In this document: positions 53,500 through 61,310 of the stretch, one piece after another
How positions within the stretch are numbered: position 1 is the stretch's first letter
How the letters are laid out: each line of letters starts with the position of its first letter
Origin: Desulfomonilaceae bacterium
GTDB lineage: Bacteria > Desulfobacterota > Desulfomonilia > Desulfomonilales > Desulfomonilaceae
NCBI GenBank assembly: GCA_041662605.1
Contig: JBAZSD010000006.1
Span: 1 to 64,000, forward strand
Length of the DNA stretch: 64,000 nt
Reading direction: 5' to 3'
Position numbers and translations under genes: made by a program
The notes under the pieces: generated by a model
The model's database searches: none
Seen by the model: the letters and a program-made list of their open reading frames with translations, nothing else
What the model was told of the DNA's origin: nothing

Positions 53500-54876
53500 A
53501 TGTTACTGCGACATACTTCAAAAGAAATTACTGAACGAAGCGCCTTGACTATCAACCCCGCAAAAACCTGCCAGCCCATTGGCGCCATGTACGCCGCTCT
53601 GGGTATTCACGGTTGCCTCCCGCACAGTCATGGTTCTCAGGGTTGCTGCGCATATCATCGAAGCGCTCTTACACGCCATTACAAGGAACCGGTAATGGCC
53701 GCCACCAGTTCCTTCACCGAAGGGGCGTCCGTCTTCGGCGGACAGGCGAACCTGGTGCAGGCGATAGATAACATTTTCACCATCTACGAACCTGAGGTGA
53801 TAGCTGTTCACACTACATGTCTGTCCGAGACAATCGGTGACGACATTCCCCAGATTGCACGCAAGGCCGAGGCGGATGGCAAAATCCCTGAAGGTAAATA
53901 CGTAATACATGTGAATACACCTAGCTACGTTGGGACCCACGTCACCGGATTTGCGAACATGACTAAAGCAATGGTGGATTATTTCGCGGAGTCCAATGGG
54001 CAAAAGATTGATCAGATCAATATTATACCAGGCTACGTAGAGCCATCCGATATGGAGGAAGTTAGACGAATAGCTGAAATGATGGGCGTGCGTGTTGTTA
54101 TGTTTCCCGATACGTCCAAGGTGCTCAATCGGCCTCAAACCGGTAAGTACGAAATGTTTCCCTCCGGCGGCGTAACAGTGGAAGCCCTCAAGACCACTGG
54201 CGCCAGTATGGCTACCATTGGCCTCGGACAACTGGCTTCGGGACCGGCGGCGCGAGCGCTTGACACGAAATGCGGTGTGTCCTGTGAAATACTCGATCTG
54301 CCGATCGGGTTCAAGGCAACCGACCGGTTCGTGGATACACTGAGAAAAACACTCGGAATAACCGTTCCCGAGAGTCTAAATGAAGAGCGTGGTCAGTTAT
54401 TGGATATCGTTACTGACATGCATCAGTACTTCTACGGGAAAAAGGTTGCGCTGGCAGGCGACCCGGATCATCTGATCGCCCTTACTGAATTTCTTGTTTC
54501 GATAGACATGTGGCCGATTCACATTGTTACCGGCACATCCGGCAAGAAGTTCGAATCCCGTATTCGGGAAATTACGAGTAATTCTCCTTATCCCATAAAT
54601 ATTAAGGCGCCGGGTGACCTGTTCCTGTTGCATCAGTGGATCAAGAATGAGCCGGTAGACTTACTTATGGGAAACACTTACCTGAAGTACATCGCCCGCG
54701 ATGAGGACATTCCTCTGGTTCGTATGGGCTTTCCCATACTGGATCGAATTGGCCATAGTTACTTTCCGACGGTTGGATATCGCGGCGGCATGCGCCTGTT
54801 AGAAAAGATCCTTGACGCTATCCTGGACCGACAGGATCGAGACGCCCCTGAAGAAAGCTTTGAACTTGTTATGTAA
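53500..54876 (+). CDS. nifK: Nitrogenase MoFe protein beta chain
   Basis: 458 residues. P-cluster ligands are in KTCQPIGAMYAALGIHGC and the HTTCLSETIGDD Cys, with SHGSQGCCAYHRSAL near. The protein lacks the long N-terminal extension of Azotobacter NifK, as expected for this nitrogenase group. The ATG at 53500 is chosen (AGGA upstream); an in-frame start at 53473 would overlap nifD. It forms the alpha2beta2 MoFe protein with NifD. Confidence 0.97.
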   Translation: MLLRHTSKEITERSALTINPAKTCQPIGAMYAALGIHGCLPHSHGSQGCCAYHRSALTRHYKEPVMAATSSFTEGASVFGGQANLVQAIDNIFTIYEPEVIAVHTTCLSETIGDDIPQIARKAEADGKIPEGKYVIHVNTPSYVGTHVTGFANMTKAMVDYFAESNGQKIDQINIIPGYVEPSDMEEVRRIAEMMGVRVVMFPDTSKVLNRPQTGKYEMFPSGGVTVEALKTTGASMATIGLGQLASGPAARALDTKCGVSCEILDLPIGFKATDRFVDTLRKTLGITVPESLNEERGQLLDIVTDMHQYFYGKKVALAGDPDHLIALTEFLVSIDMWPIHIVTGTSGKKFESRIREITSNSPYPINIKAPGDLFLLHQWIKNEPVDLLMGNTYLKYIARDEDIPLVRMGFPILDRIGHSYFPTVGYRGGMRLLEKILDAILDRQDRDAPEESFELVM

Positions 54877-54889
54877 GAGGAGACGATAC

Positions 54890-55192
54890 ATGAACAAACC
54901 GGATTATCATTTTTTCGTATGCGCCAGTTTTAGAGGCACAGAGGCCAAAGGGAAATGCATAAAAAAAGATTCGCTGCGGCTCATCCCCTATCTGGAAGAA
55001 GAACTCGCAGACCGTGGACTGAATGCAATGGTATCCAGCACGGGTTGTTTAAAACTTTGTGAGGAAGGACCGGTGATGATCATCTATCCACAGGGACATT
55101 GGTACCGGGATGTAAATAGTGAAAAAGTGGTGGATGAGATCCTCGACGCATTGGAAGATGGTCGCGTTGCCGAGTCCCATCTCCTCGCATGA
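54890..55192 (+). CDS. Thioredoxin-like [2Fe-2S] ferredoxin
   Basis: 100 residues with GAGGAG seven bases before the ATG. Four Cys in the thioredoxin-like ferredoxin pattern: FVCASFRGTEAKGKC, then STGCLKLC. The known relative, the 2Fe ferredoxin of Clostridium pasteurianum, interacts with the MoFe protein. Placement between nifK and nifE supports a role in electron transfer or cofactor assembly for nitrogenase. Confidence 0.9.
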   Translation: MNKPDYHFFVCASFRGTEAKGKCIKKDSLRLIPYLEEELADRGLNAMVSSTGCLKLCEEGPVMIIYPQGHWYRDVNSEKVVDEILDALEDGRVAESHLLA

Positions 55193-55217
55193 AATTGTTA
55201 CTTGGAAGGCCACTGCA

Positions 55218-56624
55218 ATGACAAACACAATTTTTGCAGAGAGAAAAGATCAGGTCCATCGAAAAGGCGAAGAGCCTTTTCAGATGACCTGTGACAAAGA
55301 AAGCCTCGCTGGGGCGGTAAGTCAGAGGGCATGCGTCTTCTGCGGCTCCCGGGTGGTGCTTTACCCAATAACGGACGCCCTGCACCTCGTACACGGTCCA
55401 ATTGGGTGCGCCGTATACACGTGGGACATCCGAGGCGCATTGTCTTCGGGCCCTGAGCTACATCGGCACAGCTATTCCACCGACTTGCAGGAGAGCGACG
55501 TCATATTTGGGGGTGAAGACAAACTTTACCGGGCCCTCATTCAATTGATAGAGCGAATTAATCCAAAAGCCGCATTTGTTTACTCAACGTGCATAGTGGG
55601 AATCATTGGTGATGACCTCAACGGTGTATGCAAGAAAGTGGAACGTGAGAAGGGCATCCCCGTGATCCCCGTGGAATCGGAAGGTTTTAAAGGCAATAAG
55701 AGAGCAGGATACAACGCCGCTTGCAGGGCCATGTTTCAGCTCGTCGGAACCGGCCCGATCGATGACATCAGTCCGTTGAGCGTGAACATTCTCGGTGATT
55801 TCAACCTTGCCGGCGAGATATGGATTGTGCGTGATTATTTTGAGCGGATGGGAATAAATGTCGTCGCCAACATCACTGGAGACGGCAGAGTGGATGACCT
55901 ACGCCGAGCGCACGGCGCAGCATTGAATTTGGTCCAGTGTTCGGGTTCAACAATAGATCTGGCCAAAATGATGCAAGACGAATATCAGATACCTTTTTTA
56001 CGGGTTTCGTATTTTGGTGTAGAAGACATGGCCGATTCACTCTACAAGGTCGCAGATTTTTTTAAGGACCTGGAGCCGGCAATCATGGAGAATACCAAAG
56101 AGTTGGTCCGGGATGAACTGAGTAAGCTGTACCCGAAATTGAAACAATACAGAAAGGCTCTGGAAGGGAAGAAAGCCGCAATTTACGTTGGCGGCGCTTT
56201 TAAAGCCTTTTCTCTGGTTAAAGCTTTCAGGCATCTGGGGATGACCGTTGAACTGGTTGGTTCCCAGACAGGAACTGAGGAAGACTACAAAGAACTCCAT
56301 GAAATAACTGATCCTGGGACAATAATTGTGGACGACTCCAATCCGCTCGAACTCTCATCGTTCCTTCAGGAAAAGGATGTAGACATCTTCGTTGGTGGAG
56401 TAAAAGAGCGTCCGATCGCATACAAGTTGGGAGTGGGATTCTGCGACCACAATCACGAACGAAAAGAAGCCCTTGAGGGCTTCGTGGGAATGTTGAATTT
56501 TGCCAAAGAAGTCTATTCGACGGTAACCAGCCCAGTCTGGCGATTTACCCCAAGACAACAGGCGCTTTCATCAAAACCGCAGGAAATGGATGTGCTCAAT
56601 GAAAGAAAAGCGATTGAAAACTAA
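55218..56624 (+). CDS. nifE: NifE, FeMo-cofactor assembly scaffold
   Basis: 468 residues, a NifD paralogue. QRACVFCGSR, HGPIGCAVYTWD and VYSTCIVGIIGDDL supply the cluster-binding Cys equivalents, while the FeMo-co His of NifD is missing as expected. With NifN it forms the scaffold on which NifB-co is matured. GGAAGG precedes the ATG at 55218; frames extending upstream overlap the ferredoxin gene. The gene overlaps nifN by 35 bases. Confidence 0.96.
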   Translation: MTNTIFAERKDQVHRKGEEPFQMTCDKESLAGAVSQRACVFCGSRVVLYPITDALHLVHGPIGCAVYTWDIRGALSSGPELHRHSYSTDLQESDVIFGGEDKLYRALIQLIERINPKAAFVYSTCIVGIIGDDLNGVCKKVEREKGIPVIPVESEGFKGNKRAGYNAACRAMFQLVGTGPIDDISPLSVNILGDFNLAGEIWIVRDYFERMGINVVANITGDGRVDDLRRAHGAALNLVQCSGSTIDLAKMMQDEYQIPFLRVSYFGVEDMADSLYKVADFFKDLEPAIMENTKELVRDELSKLYPKLKQYRKALEGKKAAIYVGGAFKAFSLVKAFRHLGMTVELVGSQTGTEEDYKELHEITDPGTIIVDDSNPLELSSFLQEKDVDIFVGGVKERPIAYKLGVGFCDHNHERKEALEGFVGMLNFAKEVYSTVTSPVWRFTPRQQALSSKPQEMDVLNERKAIEN

Positions 56625-57987
56625 AAAAGAACCTTATGTAGCGACTACGGATAGTTGCAAGCTGTGTGCGCCGCTTGGGGCTTGCCTGGCGTTCAAGGGC
56701 GTGGAAGGCTCGGTTCCGTTTCTTCACGGATCACAAGGATGCGCAACTTACATGAGACGCTACGTTATCAGCCATTTTAGGGAACCCGTAGATATCGCTT
56801 CATCATCTCTGGGCGAGAAGCACGCAATTTACGGAGGCGGGCCTAATCTTAAGCAGGGTCTCAAAAACGTCATGTCCAAGTATCATTGTGGTCTTATTGG
56901 AGTAGCGACAACTTGTCTAACCGAGACAATCGGTGATGATACGTCGAGGCTGGTAAAGGAGTTTCAGGACGAATTCTCGGAAGAAACGCTGAAACATGGA
57001 CGGCCTTCGATCGTAAACGTTTCCACACCGAGTTACTCAGGTTCCCACATCGACGGGTTCCAGTCAGCGGTGAGAGCCATTGTAGACCAATTGGCGTCTA
57101 ATCTCCCATCCTGTGGAAACACCGTGAATTTGTTTCCTGGTTTCGTTTCTCCGGCGGACACTCGTTACCTGAAAGAAATTGTTCATGATTTTGGGCTTAA
57201 TCCGGTCATACTGCCTGATATTTCCGAGACGCTTGACGCCCCGGCAGCGGTGGAATACGAAAAAATCCCGTCTGGCGGAACGCCAATCGCAAGCATTAAA
57301 GCGATGGGAACAGCTTCATTTTCCGTCGAATTCGGTCGGTGTTTAACCGATTCGATTTCGGCTGCCAAGGTTTTGGCCGACAGATTCAAGGTTCCTTCCA
57401 AGAAATTGGGGACCCCTATCGGGCTTAGAGAAACTGATATTTTCATGAATACTCTGGAAGAAATTTCCTGCAGAAAAACCCCTGTGAAATATGAATTGGA
57501 AAGAGGTCGATTGATAGACTCTTATGTGGATGGCCACAAATATATTTCAGGGAAACGGGCCGTTATTTATGGCGATCCCGACATGGTCGTAGGGTTGGCG
57601 TCCTTTCTGACGGAGATTGGCATTAAACCTGTGCTTTGCGCTACTGGCGCTAAAAGCCAACATTTTCACACTGCAATTAAGGCCGTAACAGAAGGCATTC
57701 TGGATGAAACACCTGAAGTTTCAGACAATATTGATTTTTTCGATATAGAGGAAACAGCCGAAAAATTCAGGCCTGATGTGCTTCTAGGCTCCAGCAAGGG
57801 CTATAAGCTTGCCCGAAAATGGAACATACCCCTCGTGCGGCTGGGGTTTCCAATTCATGACCGCTTCGGAGCCCAAAGAATTTGTCAGCTAGGCTATAAA
57901 GGGACTCAAGACCTTTTTGATATGATAGTCAATGCAGTGATACAGGCGACGCAGGACCGGTCTCCCATTGGTTATACTTACATCTGA
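56590..57987 (+). CDS. nifN: NifN, FeMo-cofactor assembly scaffold
   Basis: 465 residues, a NifK paralogue. DSCKLCAPLGACLAFKGVEG, HGSQGCATYMRR and TTCLTETIGDDTS place the Cys ligands; IPSGGTPIASIKAMG and RLGFPIHDRFGAQR complete the pattern. It pairs with NifE. The start lies within the end of nifE (AGGA just upstream); an ATG four codons later is an alternative. nifB follows 43 bases on. Confidence 0.95.
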   Translation: MCSMKEKRLKTKKEPYVATTDSCKLCAPLGACLAFKGVEGSVPFLHGSQGCATYMRRYVISHFREPVDIASSSLGEKHAIYGGGPNLKQGLKNVMSKYHCGLIGVATTCLTETIGDDTSRLVKEFQDEFSEETLKHGRPSIVNVSTPSYSGSHIDGFQSAVRAIVDQLASNLPSCGNTVNLFPGFVSPADTRYLKEIVHDFGLNPVILPDISETLDAPAAVEYEKIPSGGTPIASIKAMGTASFSVEFGRCLTDSISAAKVLADRFKVPSKKLGTPIGLRETDIFMNTLEEISCRKTPVKYELERGRLIDSYVDGHKYISGKRAVIYGDPDMVVGLASFLTEIGIKPVLCATGAKSQHFHTAIKAVTEGILDETPEVSDNIDFFDIEETAEKFRPDVLLGSSKGYKLARKWNIPLVRLGFPIHDRFGAQRICQLGYKGTQDLFDMIVNAVIQATQDRSPIGYTYI

Positions 57988-58030
57988 CCGGGGTTCAATT
58001 ATACAAGCGGCGCCGAGTAAGGAGTTACCC

Positions 58031-59305
58031 ATGAACCAGCTAATTAACACGAAATTGCATCCATGTTTCAACGTTGAGGCTAAACATACTTACGCCCGGG
58101 TCCACTTACCAATAGCGCCGGACTGCAACATCAAGTGCAATTACTGTAATCGAAAGAATGATTGCATAAATGAAAGCAGGCCCGGAGTGTCCAGCGCAAT
58201 TTTAACCCCGCAACAGGCGGTTGATTATCTTGAGAAAATTGTGGTTGAGGTCCCAAACATCAGCGTTGTTGGTATAGCCGGCCCGGGAGACCCTTTTGCA
58301 AAACCTGAGTTGACAATCAAGACATTGGATCTCGTGCGTGAAAAATTTCCGCATCTACTGCTATGTCTGGCAAGCAATGGTTTAAACGTATTGCCGCATG
58401 TCCAGGAACTCAAACGACTGAATTTGTCACATATGAGCATTACAATAAACGCTGTGGATCCCGACATCGGGGCAAAGATTTACAGTTGGATAAGAGACGG
58501 TAAAGTTATTTATAGAGGCCGCAAGGCGGCTGAAATCCTCCTGGAACGGCAACTTGCCACAGTTAAGGCGCTCAAGGAAGCGGGCATAATCGTAAAAGTG
58601 AATACTGTAACCATTCCTGGTATCAACGACCATCATGTGATCGAGGTTTCAAAGAAGATGGCTGAACTGGGAGTTGATATTCAGAATTGTATGGTAATTT
58701 TCCCCAACGAGGGGACACCTTTTGAGAATATTAAAGAACCGTCTCCTGAAGAAATAGGCGCTATACGCAAGCAAGCGGAAGAACATCTTCCACAGATGCG
58801 GCATTGCACCAGGTGCAGAGCGGACGCAGTCGGGCTTCTTGGAAAAGACCTGAGCCCCGAGAGAACCAACGAACTCATGAAACAGGCTTCAACCAGTGGC
58901 GCTGCGCTTGAAAGACGTCCTTATGTAGCGGTAGCGTCTCTCGAAGGCATGCTGGTCAATCAGCACCTCGGCGAAGCCTATAAGTTTCAGATCTGGGGCA
59001 AACAAAATGATGATTTTGTGCTGATTGAGGAAAGAGAAGCTCCCGAACCCGGCGGAGGGACGGAACGATGGAATCAGATGGTCGGAACTTTCAGGGATTG
59101 CAGGGCCGTGCTAGTGAGTGGAATTGGAGAAAGCCCGAGGAAGGTTCTTGAAGAAAACGGCATCGTTCCTGTTGAAATGAACGGATTTATAGCCGAAGGG
59201 TTGGAAACGATTTTTGAAGGAGGCAATGTATCCAGGCTGAAATCCAGGCAATTGGGCAATAGGCAGGGCTGCGGATGCTCGGGAAACGGAATGGGCTGTG
59301 GATGA
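58031..59305 (+). CDS. nifB: NifB, radical SAM FeMo-co precursor synthase with NifX-like C-terminal domain
   Basis: 424 residues from an ATG with AAGGAG six bases upstream. The radical SAM motif CNIKCNYCNRK (about residues 33-43) is intact and is followed by GIAGPGDPFAKPE. After about residue 300 a NifX/NafY-like domain (YVAVASLEGMLVNQHLGEAY) binds precursor. The tail is Cys/Gly-rich (GCGCSGNGMGCG). It makes NifB-co, the 8Fe core of FeMo-co. Last gene of the nif operon in the window. Confidence 0.96.
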   Translation: MNQLINTKLHPCFNVEAKHTYARVHLPIAPDCNIKCNYCNRKNDCINESRPGVSSAILTPQQAVDYLEKIVVEVPNISVVGIAGPGDPFAKPELTIKTLDLVREKFPHLLLCLASNGLNVLPHVQELKRLNLSHMSITINAVDPDIGAKIYSWIRDGKVIYRGRKAAEILLERQLATVKALKEAGIIVKVNTVTIPGINDHHVIEVSKKMAELGVDIQNCMVIFPNEGTPFENIKEPSPEEIGAIRKQAEEHLPQMRHCTRCRADAVGLLGKDLSPERTNELMKQASTSGAALERRPYVAVASLEGMLVNQHLGEAYKFQIWGKQNDDFVLIEEREAPEPGGGTERWNQMVGTFRDCRAVLVSGIGESPRKVLEENGIVPVEMNGFIAEGLETIFEGGNVSRLKSRQLGNRQGCGCSGNGMGCG

Positions 59306-59313
59306 TGAAAATA

Positions 59314-59461
59314 AGGCTCACATATTTTCCAGTTGGACTTTCTCCACTTCGTTCCAAGAAACGAGGCATTGAGCAAGTCGCTATATTCTTAGTCCAACTG
59401 AGACTAGTGGATTTCTCATCCTATATATTGGGACACAAAACGGAGATATCCTTGTGAGCCT
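59314..59461. repeat. Nested inverted repeats after nifB
   Basis: AGGCTCACA (59314-59322) pairs with TGTGAGCCT (59453-59461), and inside it CAGTTGGACT (59330-59339) pairs with AGTCCAACTG (59391-59400). The right arm overlaps the end of the next pseudogene. It could be a small mobile repeat or a structured transcript end. Confidence 0.55.
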
Positions 59462-59811
59462 CCTCGCCCGTTCCACTTTTCAACCGACGTGCGTATCTTT
59501 CGAAGACACCACAGCATGTCATCGAGTTTTGTAAATTGATCGAGTTCCATTATCGGGTCATCAGATAACTTTCTCCGGCCCATCCGCCATTCGCAGAATA
59601 TCTTTACACGGTCAAGCAATTCTGCTTCATCTTTGTCTAAAGAGATTGCTTTTGGAGTATGGCCGCGTGACTCAGGCCGATATAAACCTATCAGAGCGTC
59701 AAGAGACCTCTAAACAGAATAATCAACTAGTGATGGTCGTTCACGGTAAACATAGACGATTGCAAATTCGATATTTTGGAGCAGATCTATATGTGCGTCA
59801 AAAAGCCCCAT
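59416..59811 (-). pseudogene. Conserved small protein gene with an in-frame TAG
   Basis: From ATG at 59811 (GGAG about nine bases upstream) a single frame encodes MGLFDAHIDLLQNIEFAIVY, then RPSLVDYSV-TAG-RSLDALIGLYR and MELDQFTKLDDMLWCLRKIR, ending RFVSQYIG-TAA. The frame stays protein-like on both sides of TAG (59710-59712), so it is one gene of about 131 residues with an amber codon. Nonsense mutation is likeliest. Confidence 0.55.
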
Positions 59812-59943
59812 GCGTATAATCTCCTTTTGTTTCCGGCTGTGTGTCTTAATCGAAAAATCTGAACCTGTCTGACTCTGGTTGTCAATCGGTTTTTGCTTGA
59901 ACTAACAAGTGACTTCGGATGTCTATTATGCTAGGATTTTCTC

Positions 59944-60129
59944 ATGGGAAAGAACAAAACAACGTCACAAGCCATTGAAATTGAAGAGGCCCCGCCGGTG
60001 GAATTCGCTACCGAGGAAGCGAGCGAAGACTATCTTGACTACTGCGCTGCATCTGAGTCGATAGCCGAAGCCTTGGTGAGCGGTGAGATACGCCCTTTTG
60101 ATGAGTTCGCCAAAGAACTCGGAATCTAA
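59944..60129 (+). CDS. Antitoxin-like small acidic protein
   Basis: 61 residues, acidic (IEIEEAPPVEFATEEASEDYL), ending IRPFDEFAKELGI. The size, charge and position eight bases before a RelE/ParE-like gene mark it as the antitoxin. No DNA-binding fold is evident. The end resembles the toxin-neutralising helix of prevent-host-death-type antitoxins. Confidence 0.7.
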   Translation: MGKNKTTSQAIEIEEAPPVEFATEEASEDYLDYCAASESIAEALVSGEIRPFDEFAKELGI

Positions 60130-60137
60130 TTCCTGAC

Positions 60138-60506
60138 TTGTCTTACGCTCTTCATATTTTAGGCCACGCCGAACGCGATATAAAGAGGATATTCAAGGTA
60201 TCTCCCGCTACTGCCACCCTCATTATTACCGATATTAGAAAGCATTCCATGAACCCTCGTCCCTCGGGACATAAGGTCGTGGTAGGCCAGAAAAATGTCT
60301 TTCATATTCATACCGCAAAGAGATATCGGGTCATTTACAGTATATTTGACCAGCTTCCGGCAATAATAGTCATCACGGTAAGATTAAAGGGCAAAGACAC
60401 GTACAAGCATATCCCAGTACATGACATCGCTACCCAGATCGAAGCGATCGAAAACAAGCTTAAAAGCGCTTCTTGCGAAGTTACACATAAACCGACATCT
60501 CAGTAA
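60138..60506 (+). CDS. RelE/ParE-superfamily toxin
   Basis: 122 residues. LHILGHAERDIKRIF, the KVVVGQKNVFHIHTAKRYRVIYSI core and VITVRLKGKDTYK at the end match the RelE/ParE fold. Basic overall; the tail of about 25 residues is not family-typical. Start is TTG. It pairs with the antitoxin gene upstream; RelE members cleave mRNA on the ribosome while ParE members hit gyrase, and this one cannot be assigned by eye. Confidence 0.75.
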   Translation: MSYALHILGHAERDIKRIFKVSPATATLIITDIRKHSMNPRPSGHKVVVGQKNVFHIHTAKRYRVIYSIFDQLPAIIVITVRLKGKDTYKHIPVHDIATQIEAIENKLKSASCEVTHKPTSQ

Positions 60507-60780
60507 TTCTCTGCCGGAACTTCGCTGTTTCGCGATGTCATAACCGCATTTGGGGCATCTCATGGGATCATCTCCATTACAACCCGCCCTGTCCGTTCAT
60601 TTTTGCTCCCCGTAAAAACCACGCCAGGGAATTGATTTACTCAGTCTGTAATTCCTGTTGACGCCCGATTAGGCGCTCAATGACTTCCCGTTTGTTCATG
60701 GGTTCAGGATCTTGCTTGAGCTTTTCAGTTTTAAGCATACTCACGCCCTAGTTCCGAACTCTTCACAGTCTTGTCAGTTC

Positions 60781-61077
60781 TTACTGCGCTTTACGCATCC
60801 AATAATCCATGTCCATCTCGCGGAACATGGTCTCGGCCTTCTTCAGGGCACTGGGTAAGTACCGTTGAATTTTTGCCAGCTTTTCATCAAAGGACAGATC
60901 TTTTTGAGAATGGCTGATTTCCGATGGGACTAAACTGTGGCCGCAGTCTCCGCAAAATTTGAACTGTGGAGGATTGGAAGCGGAGCAGCTCGGGCAGGCC
61001 AGTGTCAGTTCGGCGCCACATTCCCCACAGAATTTCATACCCGCAGGATTTTTGAATTGGCATTTCCGACATTTCAT
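60781..61077 (-). CDS. Double zinc-ribbon protein, internal-deletion derivative of a larger protein
   Basis: 98 residues starting MKCRKCQFKNPAGMKFCGEC with GAGGG before the ATG. A second ribbon is ACPSCSASNPPQFKFCGDCG. LSFDEKLAKIQRYLP resembles the segment that leads into the catalytic domain of zinc-ribbon adenylate cyclase/AAA proteins, whereas KKAETMFREMDMDYWMRKAQ resembles their extreme C-terminus. The central cyclase and ATPase regions are absent, so this may be a deletion remnant that still reads through. Confidence 0.65.
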   Translation of the reverse strand: MKCRKCQFKNPAGMKFCGECGAELTLACPSCSASNPPQFKFCGDCGHSLVPSEISHSQKDLSFDEKLAKIQRYLPSALKKAETMFREMDMDYWMRKAQ

Positions 61078-61310
61078 GGCTTCCCTCACCAGATTGTCAA
61101 GAAAGAGCGCGTGCCGGAATCCTGAATGTGTGAGGATACGCAACGTGAGGGAATGAGAGATGATTATGCGTATACGGAAACCATACTACTCTAACTTTAG
61201 GAGGCTATGGAACGTCTGTCAATCGGTTTCTTGCGCAAGTTCGCTTGTAGCTTTGTTACTTTTTGTATATTTGTAGTTCCGTTTAGAGAGTTCTCCGAGG
61301 ACACGAACTG

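Noticed and set aside
59710..59712. TAG read as pyrrolysine
   Set aside because: No methylamine methyltransferase context or pyl gene in the window; kept only as a weak alternative to a nonsense mutation.
60507..60570. Minus-strand start MRCPKCGYD with GGAG upstream
   Set aside because: The zinc-ribbon-like start runs at once into the antisense of the toxin gene and has one Cys pair only.
60641..60739. 33-residue minus-strand frame (MLKTEKLKQDPEPMNKREV...)
   Set aside because: No clear ribosome site and no recognised family; could be a remnant but is unsupported.
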